In this document: in pieces, positions 16,789 to 26,419 of the stretch
Numbering within the stretch: position 1 is the stretch's first letter
Layout: every line of letters begins with the position of its first letter
DNA from: Tenacibaculum sp. 190524A05c
GTDB taxonomy: Bacteria > Bacteroidota > Bacteroidia > Flavobacteriales > Flavobacteriaceae
Reading direction: 5' to 3'
DNA length: 64,000 bases
Assembly: GCF_964036595.1 (NCBI RefSeq)
Contig: NZ_OZ038523.1
Span: forward strand, 896,501-960,500
Made by a program: the position numbers and the translations under genes
The notes under the pieces: model-generated
Told to the model about the DNA's origin: nothing
Seen by the model: only the letters and a program-made list of their open reading frames with translations
Database searches by the model: none

Positions 16789-19188
16789 ATGAAATCAAAG
16801 GATCTCTTATTGATTGTATTACTTAGCTTTTTCACAAGCATAGTAACAAGTCAAAATTGTACATATACTTTTTCTGGAATAGTAGAAGACACACATGATA
16901 AGTCTATTTTAGTTGGTGCAACTGTATATATTAAAAATCAAAATAAATACACTGCAACCGATGTAAATGGAAAGTTCACTATAAAAAATGTTTGTAGCGG
17001 AACACTAATCATAGAAGTTTCTCACTTAGCGTGTAACACTAAAGTCTTCGAATTAAACCTAAATAAGGACACTTATAAAGTGATAGATTTAGAACATCAT
17101 ATAGAAGAACTTGATGAAGTTAGTATTAAAACTCAATTGGGTAAGAAAACTAAAACTTCACAAGAAACATTACTTAAGACTAAACAACTAGAAAACTTTA
17201 GCGATGCGAATTTGGGGGACGCATTAAAAGAAGTTTCTGGTGTTTCTTCCATTAATACAGGTAATACAATTGTAAAGCCTGTAATTAATGGATTGCATAG
17301 TAGTCGTATTCTTACTTCTGTTAACGGTGTCCGTTTACAAGATCAAGATTGGGGTATTGAACATGCTCCTAATGTAGATATTAATTCTGCTGGTAGTATT
17401 TCTGTAATTAAAGGTGCTAATGCCTTACAATATGGTGGTGATGCTATTGGTGGTGTAATTGTTATTAATCCTGCTAAAATTATTCGTAAAGATTCTTTAC
17501 AAGGAAAAACAATTCTATCGCAACAAAATAATGGTAGACTTTTCTCAATGAGTACAAGTCTTAACAAAACAACAGAAAAAGGATGGTTTGTTAACGGTAA
17601 CGCCTCTTTTAAAAGAGCTGGTGATTTTGAATCTCCAGATTATAATCTTACAAACACTGGTGTAAAATCTTATGGTTTTGCGTTGAGTGGAGGTTATAAA
17701 GGTTACAACAAAGGATTTGATGTTCACTATAGTTATTTATCTAATGAAATCGGAATTTTAAGAGCCTCTCATATTGGTTCTACTGGCGATTTAGTTAGAG
17801 CTATTAATAACGGTGAACCTTTAGTTATAGAAGACTTTAGTTACGACATTAACAATCCTAAACAAGATGTTACACATCAACTAGTAAAAGCAAAAATGTA
17901 CAAGCGCCTTAAAGGCCTAGGGAAATTTTCGATTCAATATGATTTTCAGAATAACGAAAGATTAGAGTTTGATATAAGAAGAGGTGGCAGAAGTGAAACT
18001 CCAGCTACTGATCTTACACTAAAAACTCATTCGGTTTCAGCAGACATGAAGTTTGATGCAGATCCTCATAAGATTTACAAAATTGGGATTTCTGGTGGAT
18101 ACCAAAATAATTTTTCTAACCCTGATACAGGAGTACGTAGAATAATACCGGACTATGACAAATATAATGCAGGAATTTATGCGATTTCTGAATTTAGTTT
18201 TAATGGTTTTCTTTTGTCAGCTGGTATTCGATACGACTATAATCATATTAATGCAAAAAAGTTTTACTTAAAATCTAGATGGAACTCGTTAAACTATGAT
18301 CAAGATTTTGGTAATCTAATAATTGAAGATTTTGGAACTCAATATTTAGTTAACCCCAAGTTTAACTACCATAATTTATCTGCCTCAACAGGTTTATTAT
18401 ATCAATTGAATCCTAAAAACTCATTTATATTTAACTATGGTTTATCCAATAGGGCTCCAAATCCATCTGAATTATTCAGTGATGGATTACATCATTCCGC
18501 TGCAAGGATAGAGTTAGGAAATTTGCGTATCCAACCAGAAACATCCCATAGATTCTCTGGAACCTATAAATTTGATAACACAAAGTTTAATGTATCTATT
18601 GAAGCGTTCTTTAATAGAATCAATGATTTTATTTACATCGAACCTTCGGGTACAGAAACCACAATAAGGGGTACTTTTGTTGTCTGGGAATATAAGCAAG
18701 TAAATGCTAATCTTTTTGGTGTAGACACTCACATTACTTACAACCTAAATGAAAATATTGTTATATCAAATAAATCTTCATTATTAAAAGGAAGGGACAT
18801 AGATAATTCTAGGGCTTTAATCGATATTCCACCTTTTAAAACAGTAAGTACGTTACAATATAAAAGAGAAAATTGGAATAACTTTTTTGCTTCAATTCAA
18901 AGTGAATTTAATGCGAGGCAAAATGAATTCCCTGATAACAATTTTACAACATTTGTTGCCACTACTGGTACTAATGAATTAGTAGACATAAGTACCCCTC
19001 CTAGTGGTTATCATCTTATGAATTTTTCTTCTGGTTTTGACTTTAACCTGTCTAAAACCAAAATTGCAGTTCAGTTTTCAATAAATAACATGCTAAATAC
19101 ATCCTACAGAGATTATCTGAATAGATTACGTTTTTTCTCTGATGATTTAGGTAGGAATTTTAAAATACAATTAAAGATTAATTATTAA
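16789..19188 (+). CDS. TonB-dependent receptor, probable metal (zinc) transporter
   Basis: This 799-aa outer-membrane protein has a signal peptide (1-21), a carboxypeptidase-regulatory-like domain (about 25-105, FSGIVEDTHDKSILVGATVYI), a plug (about 120-235, GDALKEVSGVSSINTGNTIVKPVINGL) and a 22-strand-type barrel ending in an aromatic-poor KINY. Unlike SusC proteins it is short and has no SusD partner. The region RAPNPSELFSDGLHH followed by a late ELGN is similar, from memory, to zinc receptors of the ZnuD type. The upstream His-rich protein supports metal rather than glycan uptake. Substrate remains unproven; haem or another metal is possible. Confidence 0.85.
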   Translation: MKSKDLLLIVLLSFFTSIVTSQNCTYTFSGIVEDTHDKSILVGATVYIKNQNKYTATDVNGKFTIKNVCSGTLIIEVSHLACNTKVFELNLNKDTYKVIDLEHHIEELDEVSIKTQLGKKTKTSQETLLKTKQLENFSDANLGDALKEVSGVSSINTGNTIVKPVINGLHSSRILTSVNGVRLQDQDWGIEHAPNVDINSAGSISVIKGANALQYGGDAIGGVIVINPAKIIRKDSLQGKTILSQQNNGRLFSMSTSLNKTTEKGWFVNGNASFKRAGDFESPDYNLTNTGVKSYGFALSGGYKGYNKGFDVHYSYLSNEIGILRASHIGSTGDLVRAINNGEPLVIEDFSYDINNPKQDVTHQLVKAKMYKRLKGLGKFSIQYDFQNNERLEFDIRRGGRSETPATDLTLKTHSVSADMKFDADPHKIYKIGISGGYQNNFSNPDTGVRRIIPDYDKYNAGIYAISEFSFNGFLLSAGIRYDYNHINAKKFYLKSRWNSLNYDQDFGNLIIEDFGTQYLVNPKFNYHNLSASTGLLYQLNPKNSFIFNYGLSNRAPNPSELFSDGLHHSAARIELGNLRIQPETSHRFSGTYKFDNTKFNVSIEAFFNRINDFIYIEPSGTETTIRGTFVVWEYKQVNANLFGVDTHITYNLNENIVISNKSSLLKGRDIDNSRALIDIPPFKTVSTLQYKRENWNNFFASIQSEFNARQNEFPDNNFTTFVATTGTNELVDISTPPSGYHLMNFSSGFDFNLSKTKIAVQFSINNMLNTSYRDYLNRLRFFSDDLGRNFKIQLKINY

Positions 19189-19218
19189 CCATTAAACACT
19201 TAAATTAAATATACAATT

Positions 19219-19797
19219 ATGAAAACAATCAAATTATTAGCTATTGCGTGTATATCAGCTATTACTTTTGCTTCATGTTCTGATGATGAAAACCCAACTC
19301 CAACTAACGAAGAAGAGGTTATTACAACAATGACAATTACTTTAACTCCAGCTACTGGATCGGCAGTAACTCTTCAAACAAGAGATTTAGATGGAGACGG
19401 ACCAAACGCACCTGTAGTAACAGTATCTGGTAACTTATTAGCAAATACTACATATACAGGAGCTATTGTTTTATTAAACGAAACTGAAGATCCTGCTGAA
19501 AATGTTACCACTGAAGTTGCTGAAGAAGCTGATGAGCACCAATTTTTCTATAGTGCTACTGGTATTTCTCCAACATTTACTTATGCAGGAACAAATGACT
19601 CAAACGGTAATCCTGTAGGTATCAATTTTTCTGTAGCTACTGGAGCTGCTGGTACTGGTACTGTTACAGTTACTTTACGTCACGAGCCAAATAAAACAGC
19701 TACTGGGGTAAGCGGTGGAGATATTACTAACGCTGGAGGTGAAACTGATATTGAAGCTACATTTAATGTTACTGTTACTAACCCAGCAGTACTATAA
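19219..19797 (+). CDS. Lipoprotein, probable partner of the TonB receptor
   Basis: This 192-aa protein has a lipoprotein signal with Cys20 (ITFASC) followed by SDDEN, the acidic tail after the lipid anchor typical of surface-exposed Bacteroidota lipoproteins. The mature part is beta-rich and Thr/Ala/Gly-rich, with an acidic His-containing patch EVAEEADEHQFFYS. It follows the receptor by 30 bases and precedes a terminator, so it closes the metal-uptake operon. It may capture the ligand at the surface; no domain name is certain. Confidence 0.78.
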   Translation: MKTIKLLAIACISAITFASCSDDENPTPTNEEEVITTMTITLTPATGSAVTLQTRDLDGDGPNAPVVTVSGNLLANTTYTGAIVLLNETEDPAENVTTEVAEEADEHQFFYSATGISPTFTYAGTNDSNGNPVGINFSVATGAAGTGTVTVTLRHEPNKTATGVSGGDITNAGGETDIEATFNVTVTNPAVL

Positions 19798-19820
19798 ATC
19801 TAGTATTTTATAAAAACAAA

Positions 19821-19845
19821 AAAGAGCTTCGTTATGAAGCTCTTT
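19821..19845. terminator. Bidirectional terminator
   Basis: Arms AAAGAGCTTC and GAAGCTCTTT flank a 5-base loop with T-runs on both strands, between the convergent lipoprotein and MFS genes. Confidence 0.9.
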
Positions 19846-19847
19846 TT

Positions 19848-21146
19848 TTATGATACATATTTTGTCTTTTTAAGTCTATTTAAAACGAGTAGAGAAGCTA
19901 AAAAGAATATTGCGAGCGATAAAACACTCCATTGCATTGAATTCGTAATTGCATTTAACAATCCATACACTAAAGTTCCCGTTACAATTGCAATTTTCTC
20001 TGTAACATCATAAAAACTAAAATAGGTCGCGTGATCATCAGTTTCTGGTAATAACTTAGAATATGTAGATCTTGTTAAAGATTGCACAGCACCTAAAACA
20101 AATCCTAATAATCCTCCTAAGCTATAAAAATAGTATCCAACATTAGGAATTCCTTTATGCAACATAAACGCACAAAAACAAACTACCATCCAAACAACAA
20201 TAGTGATTCTTAAGGCATAAAAGTTCCCTTTCTTTTCAGATAATCTTGAAAAGAATTTAGCACCTAAAATAGCCACAATCTGAATTAGTAAAATGGTTAC
20301 AATCATATCTTGACTAGGAAGTTCCAATTCGTTAGAACCAAAAAATGCAGCCATAATAATAATGGTTTGCACTCCCACACTACATAAGAAGAAGGCTACT
20401 AAAAATCCTTTTAGCGTTTCGTATTGTTTTATTTCCTTGTATACATTCTTTAACTCTTGAAATCCTTTCCATAAATAATTATTTTCAAGTTTATTCTTAA
20501 ACTTCCTTTTCGGAAGTTTGCTTAAGGTAACTTGAGCAAAACCAACCCACCAAATTCCAACAAGAACAAAAGAAATTCTTGAAGCTTGTCCTGCTGATTC
20601 AATTCCAAAAAGATTCGGCATTTGAACTAAAACCAAACAAATCACCAAAAGAATTATAGAACCAATATATCCATAGATAAAACCTCTTGCACTAGCAGCA
20701 TCTTGCTGCTCTGGTAAAGCTACTTCAGGTAAATAGGCATTATAAAACACAATACTCGACCAAAATCCTATACTCGCCAGAATTGATGCTACAATTCCAA
20801 TCCAAGTAGTTTCACAATCTTCAAAAAAGTATAAACTCATAACTGCCAAACTACCGAACGTACAGAAGAATCTTAAAAACTTTTTCTTACTACCAGTATA
20901 ATCCGCAATACCCGACAAAATTGGGGACATAAATGCCACAATTAAAAAGGAAAAAGACATTGCGTAGCTATATAAACTTTCAGGATGTTCCCAATCAATT
21001 CCTAAAAAATGAACAATTTTCCCTTTGGTTACTTCTCCATAGTATATGGGAAATATTGCGGTACTAATTACTAAAGAATATACTGAATTGGCCCAATCAT
21101 AAAAGGCCCAACGGTTAATTAATTTTTTGTCTCCAATTTTATACAT
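19848..21146 (-). CDS. MFS transporter, UMF1/Atg22 type
   Basis: This 432-aa inner-membrane protein has about 12 membrane segments. The N-terminus INRWAFYDWANSVYSLVISTAIFPIYY is the hallmark of the UMF1 (Atg22-like) branch of the major facilitator superfamily, and the middle motif QSLTRSTYSKLLPE is also typical. Eukaryotic Atg22 exports amino acids from vacuoles; the bacterial substrate is not known. It is preceded by the terminator of the M48 protease gene and so probably has its own promoter. Confidence 0.88.
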   Translation of the reverse strand: MYKIGDKKLINRWAFYDWANSVYSLVISTAIFPIYYGEVTKGKIVHFLGIDWEHPESLYSYAMSFSFLIVAFMSPILSGIADYTGSKKKFLRFFCTFGSLAVMSLYFFEDCETTWIGIVASILASIGFWSSIVFYNAYLPEVALPEQQDAASARGFIYGYIGSIILLVICLVLVQMPNLFGIESAGQASRISFVLVGIWWVGFAQVTLSKLPKRKFKNKLENNYLWKGFQELKNVYKEIKQYETLKGFLVAFFLCSVGVQTIIIMAAFFGSNELELPSQDMIVTILLIQIVAILGAKFFSRLSEKKGNFYALRITIVVWMVVCFCAFMLHKGIPNVGYYFYSLGGLLGFVLGAVQSLTRSTYSKLLPETDDHATYFSFYDVTEKIAIVTGTLVYGLLNAITNSMQWSVLSLAIFFLASLLVLNRLKKTKYVS

Positions 21147-21160
21147 ACGTCTAAAATAAA

Positions 21161-21186
21161 AAAACCGTTCTAAAAAGAACGGTTTT
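21161..21186 (-). terminator. Terminator of the M48 protease gene
   Basis: Arms AAAACCGTTC and GAACGGTTTT flank a 6-base loop. On the minus strand a run of T follows the stem, 22 bases after the protease stop. Confidence 0.85.
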
Positions 21187-21207
21187 GAATATTTTTATAA
21201 GATTATT

Positions 21208-22038
21208 TTATTTTCTCGGAGCTGCTGTTTGCTGATTAAATTTAGCTGCTAACCTTGTAGCTTCAGGTAAATAATTTCTTAAATCAACAATTCTTGTTTG
21301 ATTATGTGGATGCGTACTTAAAAACTCTGGTGGAGCTTTTCTTCCGCTCTTTTGAGCATTTTCACTCATTCGAACCCAAACATTAACTGCCTCTTCTCCT
21401 CTATATCCAGCCATTATCATAAATACTAAACCTAACTTATCAGCTTCTGTTTCATGCGTTCTACTGAACTTTAACATTCCTAAAGAAGAACCAACGCCAT
21501 AGGCCATATTCCATAACTGAGCATTTTTATTATTCTGAGTTCCAATAGCAACTGCTACTCCACCTAATTGCTGGATTTGAGCTGACGACATACGTTCTTG
21601 TCCGTGTTTAGCAAAAGCATGTGCAACCTCATGTCCCATTACAGCTGCTACACCATCGGTATTCGCACAGATTGGCATAATACCCGTATAAAAAACCACT
21701 TTCCCACCTGGCATACACCATGCGTTAATTGTTGGATCATTTATTAAATTGAACTCCCACTTGTAAGAATTAGCCTCTGCTTGCATACCATTTGCTCTCA
21801 TAAATCGATCTACAGCCGCAGCGATATTTTTACCAATAGTTTTCAATTCTTTTGCTTGAGAAGTATTCGTAATAATTTTACTCTTGTTTTCCTTTAAAAA
21901 TCCATCATACTGCTGAAAGCTCATTGGTAATATTTGTGCATCACTCACAAAATTTAATCGTTTTCTTCCTGTAATAGGAACAGTGCTACATTCCACAAGA
22001 AATACTGATATAAATAGTAGGGCTAAAATTCTTCTCAT
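21208..22038 (-). CDS. M48-family metallopeptidase lipoprotein
   Basis: This 276-aa protein starts at the ATG giving MRRILALLFISVFLVEC, a lipoprotein signal with Cys17; a longer frame to 22092 adds 18 non-signal residues before it and is less likely. The zinc motif HEVAH is at 136-140 and the third ligand lies in HETEADKLG. This matches periplasmic M48 proteases such as BepA/LoiP that trim or degrade outer-membrane proteins. A C-terminal STHPHNQTRIVDLR motif is also typical. It stands alone between a terminator and a divergent hydrolase gene. Confidence 0.9.
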   Translation of the reverse strand: MRRILALLFISVFLVECSTVPITGRKRLNFVSDAQILPMSFQQYDGFLKENKSKIITNTSQAKELKTIGKNIAAAVDRFMRANGMQAEANSYKWEFNLINDPTINAWCMPGGKVVFYTGIMPICANTDGVAAVMGHEVAHAFAKHGQERMSSAQIQQLGGVAVAIGTQNNKNAQLWNMAYGVGSSLGMLKFSRTHETEADKLGLVFMIMAGYRGEEAVNVWVRMSENAQKSGRKAPPEFLSTHPHNQTRIVDLRNYLPEATRLAAKFNQQTAAPRK

Positions 22039-22152
22039 TTTGTTTTGTTTTGATTCTATATGTATATGACTCATTAACTGGGAAAAAGTCACTCTTAGTA
22101 TATAATTTAAAAATACAAATTCTATCTTTACAATGAAAATTTATCATCTTTT

Positions 22153-23028
22153 ATGATTCAAGCACCGAAAGACAGATTAATTCCAGCTAGTATTGCTATA
22201 CCTAAACCGATAAAAATTCTTGCAAAAACGATTCAGTTTTTTTCACATGGATTAGTTACTTGGTTCTCTTCTAAACTATTTTCAACTCCAGTTAAATTCC
22301 CTACTCCGAAAAGAGAAAAAATGATGTGGGAAAGTGCGCAAAAAAGTAAGCTTGTTATTGACAGTTTAAATTGTGAAATTGAAGTACTGACATACGGTTT
22401 TTCTACAAAGAAAGTTTTACTTGTTCATGGTTGGTCTGGAAGAAGCACACAGTTGTTTATGATTGCCGATAAACTTTTAGAAAATGGATATATGGTTATT
22501 TCTTTTGATGCTCCTGCTCATGGAAATTCTCAAGGGAAAAGTTCATCGATGCCAGAGTTTGTAGAAGCCATTCATAAAATTGAATCCGAATTAGGACCTT
22601 TTGAAGCTGCTGTTGGACACTCATTAGGAGGAATGAGTTTATACACTGCAGTTGCACAAGGATTCGATATTAAAACAATGGTTAGTATTGGTTCAGGAGA
22701 TACCATTTCTGCAATTATTAGAAACTTTATCGGTAATCTAGAGATCAAACCTAAAATTGCTGATAAAATGAAAAAACGCTTCGATAAAAAACTACAAGTT
22801 GATATTGATGACTACTCAAGTTCTAAACAAGCTAAATTAGTTGATATTCCAGCTCTTATAATTCATGACTCATTTGATGGAGATGTTCCTGTAAGTTGTG
22901 CCTACAGTATACGTCAAAACTTAAAAAATGGTTCAATTTTAATCACTAATGGATTAGGACACACAAAGATTCTACGTGATAAAAATACAACCAGCAGAGT
23001 TGTTTCATTCATTAAAAGTAATACATGA
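22153..23028 (+). CDS. Alpha/beta hydrolase (serine type)
   Basis: This 291-aa cytoplasmic protein has HGWSGRSTQ (oxyanion region, 92-100), the elbow VGHSLGGMS with Ser157, and a likely His in GLGHTKIL near 280; the acid is probably the Asp in HDSFDGDVP. The N-terminal 60 residues are basic and hydrophobic and may sit against the membrane. The substrate is unknown. The stop overlaps the msrB start by 4 bases. Confidence 0.85.
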   Translation: MIQAPKDRLIPASIAIPKPIKILAKTIQFFSHGLVTWFSSKLFSTPVKFPTPKREKMMWESAQKSKLVIDSLNCEIEVLTYGFSTKKVLLVHGWSGRSTQLFMIADKLLENGYMVISFDAPAHGNSQGKSSSMPEFVEAIHKIESELGPFEAAVGHSLGGMSLYTAVAQGFDIKTMVSIGSGDTISAIIRNFIGNLEIKPKIADKMKKRFDKKLQVDIDDYSSSKQAKLVDIPALIIHDSFDGDVPVSCAYSIRQNLKNGSILITNGLGHTKILRDKNTTSRVVSFIKSNT

Positions 23029-23507
23029 AAAATTTAGTTTTATGCCTATCTCTTATTGGATTCTTCATCAGTTGTCAAACTACTGCACAAGATTCAAAAA
23101 CTAAGAAAAAATACAAAGTTGAGAAAACACGTCAGGAATGGAAAAAAGCATTGACGCCAATGCAATATTATGTACTTAGAGAAGCAGGTACAGAACGTCC
23201 TAATACAAGTAAATTTAATTACTTTAAAGAAAAAGGAACTTTTGTTTGTGCTGGTTGTAAAACACCTCTTTATAAATCTGAACGAAAATATGACTCAGGA
23301 AGTGGTTGGCCATCTTTCGATAAGGCGATAGAAAAGAATATTGAAACTGATACAGATTACAAAATCGGTTACGCCAGAACAGAATTAAAATGTAATACGT
23401 GCGGTGGACATTTGGGTCACAGATTTAATGACGGGCCAAGAGAAACTACTGGACTTCGAGATTGTATAAATGGAGTCGCCTTAGAATTCGTTCCGAATAA
23501 AAAATAA
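23025..23507 (+). CDS. msrB: Peptide-methionine (R)-S-oxide reductase MsrB, lipoprotein form
   Basis: MsrB reduces methionine-R-sulfoxide in proteins. This 160-aa form starts with a lipoprotein signal (Cys17 in FFISC), so it acts in the cell envelope. Four zinc cysteines are visible (Cys75 and Cys78 in CAGC; Cys123 and Cys126 in CNTC), as is YDSGSGWPSF. GHRFNDGP is followed by RDCINGVALEF with the catalytic Cys147. Its start overlaps the hydrolase stop (ATGA). An envelope location is a common variation in Bacteroidota. Confidence 0.95.
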   Translation: MKNLVLCLSLIGFFISCQTTAQDSKTKKKYKVEKTRQEWKKALTPMQYYVLREAGTERPNTSKFNYFKEKGTFVCAGCKTPLYKSERKYDSGSGWPSFDKAIEKNIETDTDYKIGYARTELKCNTCGGHLGHRFNDGPRETTGLRDCINGVALEFVPNKK

Positions 23508-23543
23508 CGTATATTAGAGTTGATAATTTTCAACTCTTTTTTT

Positions 23544-24095
23544 ATGTCTTCTTATTTGAATAGTGTTAAAAAACAATTTGAATATTATAAAAGTTTAGGT
23601 GATAAAACCTTTACTCAACTCAAAGATGATCATTTTTTCTGGCATCCAAATGAAGAAAATAATTCTATCGCAATTATGGTAAAACATATTGCTGGAAATA
23701 TGCTTTCTAGATGGACAAATTTTCTCACTGAAGATGGAGAAAAGGATTGGAGAAATCGCGATGAAGAATTTATGGATTCTTTTGAAACTAAAGAGGAAGT
23801 AATCGCCTATTGGAATGAAGGTTGGAATTGTTTATTCAAAGCCATCAATCCTTTAACTGAAAAAGATTTAGAGCGAATAATTTATATTCGAAATCATGGT
23901 CATTCAGTAACTGAAGCAATTAATAGACAGTTGTGTCATTACTCCTACCATGTCGGTCAAATCGTATTTTTAGCAAAAATAATGTTAGATCAAAATTGGA
24001 AATCGCTCTCCATTCCGAAAGGAAAATCACAAGCTTACAATCAAGATAAATTCTCAAAAGAAAAATCAAGAAAGCATTTTACCGATGATTTATGA
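23544..24095 (+). CDS. DUF1572-family DinB-like protein
   Basis: This 183-aa protein belongs to the DUF1572 branch of the DinB/YfiT four-helix-bundle superfamily. The typical stretch MVKHIAGNMLSRWTNFLTEDGEKDWRNRD is present, and HYSYHVGQIVFLAK holds the last metal-ligand histidine region. The ATG at 23544 (MSSYLNSVKKQFEYYKSLGD) is preferred over an upstream ATG at 23520 that adds a hydrophobic octapeptide. Members are thought to be metal-dependent thiol transferases, but the reaction here is unknown. It overlaps the convergent LacI gene by 6 bases. Confidence 0.88.
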   Translation: MSSYLNSVKKQFEYYKSLGDKTFTQLKDDHFFWHPNEENNSIAIMVKHIAGNMLSRWTNFLTEDGEKDWRNRDEEFMDSFETKEEVIAYWNEGWNCLFKAINPLTEKDLERIIYIRNHGHSVTEAINRQLCHYSYHVGQIVFLAKIMLDQNWKSLSIPKGKSQAYNQDKFSKEKSRKHFTDDL

Positions 24096-25091
24096 TCTTT
24101 TTAAGGTTGTATCTCTTTCTCTTAGTGTAGAATCCACAACAATTTGTTGAATATCTCTTTTCGGTTTTTTAAGTCTTTCCAATAACAATTTAGCTGATGT
24201 ACGTCCGACTTTTTTACCGTGTTGATCAATCGTAGTTAAACTAGGTGTTAAATGCTCTGACATTGTTTTCCCTGCATATCCAATTAAAAACACCTTACCA
24301 TTTTCTAAAACACCGTTCTTCTTCCCTGCTCTGAATGATGCTAAAGAAGCTTCTTCATCTAAAGCAATAATTGCTTCGATTTCTTGCTCTTGCAACAAAC
24401 GATTCATTTTTACTTCAACAAAATCTTCAGGACCTTCAATTAAAATTGGTTCGTGTTGATCCTTAATTCCATCAATATATCCTCTTGTTCTAAGTTGACC
24501 AACACTTAACTTATTGATAGTAGAAGCTAAAACAATTTTGTTTCTTCCTTTGAACTTAAGATCTCTAACAGCTTTTAAAATAGCATCATAATCATCAACC
24601 AAAACTTTATCACACTGAACTGAATTCTCAACTCTATCAAACATTAAAACATGAATATCGTCAGGAATTTCATTCAAATGAGAAAACTCCTGCAAAACCT
24701 GAGTTTCTTCTGATACTGAAATTATTAATCCGTCTACCATTCCATTGGTTAATGCTTCAACAGATTTCACCTCTTTTTCATGAGATTCATTAGTGATAGA
24801 AATTATAATATTATAATCTGTGTTCGCAATTACTGATTCTATCCCTCTTAAAGCACGAGCTAAAAAGAAGTTTTTGATACTAGGCAGTACAACACCAATT
24901 GTATTTGTTTTTCCTGATTTTAAGTTTAATGCCGCTCTGTTTGGTTTATAGTTATGAAGTTTCGCAGCTTCTTCAACTTTTCTCTTTGTTGATTCACTTA
25001 TTTCATGACTATCATTAAGTGCTTTTGAAACTGTAGAAACCGATACTTTTAATAATTTGGCTAATTCCTTAAGCGTGATACTTTTTTTCAT
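24090..25091 (-). CDS. LacI-family transcriptional regulator
   Basis: This 333-aa protein has an N-terminal helix-turn-helix (ITLKELAKLLKVSVSTVSKALNDSHEISE, about 4-32) with the hinge YKPNRAALNLKSGKTNTIGVVLP, and a periplasmic-binding-protein-like sensor domain (about 60-330). LacI regulators sense small ligands, mostly sugars. No sugar gene is adjacent, so the regulon is unknown. It converges with the DUF1572 gene. Confidence 0.93.
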   Translation of the reverse strand: MKKSITLKELAKLLKVSVSTVSKALNDSHEISESTKRKVEEAAKLHNYKPNRAALNLKSGKTNTIGVVLPSIKNFFLARALRGIESVIANTDYNIIISITNESHEKEVKSVEALTNGMVDGLIISVSEETQVLQEFSHLNEIPDDIHVLMFDRVENSVQCDKVLVDDYDAILKAVRDLKFKGRNKIVLASTINKLSVGQLRTRGYIDGIKDQHEPILIEGPEDFVEVKMNRLLQEQEIEAIIALDEEASLASFRAGKKNGVLENGKVFLIGYAGKTMSEHLTPSLTTIDQHGKKVGRTSAKLLLERLKKPKRDIQQIVVDSTLRERDTTLKRS

Positions 25092-25166
25092 AAAATCAGA
25101 AAATTTGACTAATTGGTATGCTGTAAATTTATCAATTTAAAATTAGTAAAGAAATAAAGAAGGACT

Positions 25167-25174
25167 TAGTTTTG
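25167..25174 (+). promoter_or_regulatory. -7 promoter box of the GNAT gene
   Basis: TAGTTTTG matches TAnnTTTG exactly and ends 25 bases before the ATG at 25200. Confidence 0.45.
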
Positions 25175-25199
25175 TAATTTTTCAATTATTTTCTACCAA

Positions 25200-25736
25200 A
25201 TGAACACTTACATTTTCACTTCAGAGAGATTGGGATTTAGAAATTGGAAAGCAGATGATGTTGATTTACTTTTCAAACTAAATTCAAATCAAGAGGTAAT
25301 GCGTTATTTTCCCTCAGCTCAAACTAAAGAGCAATGTGCTGAATTTATTGGACGTATGCAGAACCAATTTGAGAAAAACAAATTCTGTTATTTTGCTGTT
25401 GATCTTTTAGAAACTGAAGAGTTCATTGGTTTCATTGGAATTTCTGAACAAACTTATGAGATTGACTTTAATCCATCTGTAGATATTGGTTGGAGAGTTC
25501 TACCAAAATATTGGGGAAAAGGATACGCCACTGAAGGAGCGAGAGCTTGTTTACATTATGGTTTTGAAACAATTCAATTAGAAAAGATAGTTTCCGTAGC
25601 TCCATCAATAAATATTCCTTCGATAACAGTTATGAAGAAAATTGGTATGGAAAAAGTAAAATCTTTTAATCATCCATTACTAACAGATTTTCCAAAAATA
25701 GAAGAATGTGTATTGTTCGAAATAACTAAGAATTAA
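25200..25736 (+). CDS. GNAT N-acetyltransferase, RimJ/RimL type
   Basis: This 178-aa protein has the GNAT fold: LGFRNWKADDVDLLFKLNSNQEVMRYF at the start, motif A with the acetyl-CoA loop GWRVLPKYWGKGYATEGARACLHYGFE (about 99-125), and motif B NIPSITVMKKIGM. RimJ/RimL-type enzymes acetylate protein N-termini or small molecules. The substrate is not readable. It is probably a single-gene unit. Confidence 0.9.
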   Translation: MNTYIFTSERLGFRNWKADDVDLLFKLNSNQEVMRYFPSAQTKEQCAEFIGRMQNQFEKNKFCYFAVDLLETEEFIGFIGISEQTYEIDFNPSVDIGWRVLPKYWGKGYATEGARACLHYGFETIQLEKIVSVAPSINIPSITVMKKIGMEKVKSFNHPLLTDFPKIEECVLFEITKN

Positions 25737-25798
25737 TTACTAAGTAACATTTAAAGTTGTTTATCGTCTTTCATTTTAAGTAACCAAGTCTTTTTAAA

Positions 25799-26419
25799 AT
25801 GAAAAACAAACTATTTCCACAGCTCTTTATAATTTACCTTAGATATATAATTGGTTTTGCATTTGTATTTGCCAGTATCGTTAAAATACAAGGTTTACGA
25901 TTTACTACAGATAGTGGTACCGAAAATCCAATAAATACTGCATGGCATTTTTTTGAAACCATGTATCAATCAGGATTATATTGGAAATTTTTAGGTCTTA
26001 GTCAATTAATTGCTGGGTTAATACTGATGACACAAAAATATGCTAAATTAGGAGCCTTACTCTTTCTGCCAATCATAGCAAATGTGTTTGTTATTACAAT
26101 ATCTTACGATTTTAGAGGAACTCCAGTTATTACAGGATTAATGCTTTTCGCAAACTTTATTTTGATCGCTTGGGATTGGAATACTTTGAAAATACTAGTG
26201 AACAAAAAACCAAGTTTTCAATCCGAATTACGATTAGAGAATGATTCACTTTGGACTATTTTAGGAATACTATTTTTCGTTTTAACCATAGCGGCCAAAA
26301 TATTTGCTAGTGCCACTACTCTACTACCTATTACTTTGTCCTTTTTAATTATTGGTGTAGTTGGTTTAGTTATTGGAGTTAAAAAGCATGGAAAATTACA
26401 ACGAGGAAAATTACATTAA
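25799..26419 (+). CDS. DoxX-like membrane protein
   Basis: This 206-aa integral membrane protein has four to five predicted membrane segments (about 10-28, 60-78, 80-100, 104-122, and a C-terminal pair 145-190). The segment YIIGFAFVFASIVKIQGLRF followed by a loop and a second pair of helices resembles the DoxX family. The function of these proteins is unsettled and linked to respiration or redox. It converges with the LytTR regulator gene (4-base overlap). Confidence 0.7.
   Translation: MKNKLFPQLFIIYLRYIIGFAFVFASIVKIQGLRFTTDSGTENPINTAWHFFETMYQSGLYWKFLGLSQLIAGLILMTQKYAKLGALLFLPIIANVFVITISYDFRGTPVITGLMLFANFILIAWDWNTLKILVNKKPSFQSELRLENDSLWTILGILFFVLTIAAKIFASATTLLPITLSFLIIGVVGLVIGVKKHGKLQRGKLH

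Noticed and set aside
22039..22092. Upstream extension of the M48 peptidase
   Set aside because: The 18 extra residues lie before a complete lipoprotein signal peptide and have no signal character.
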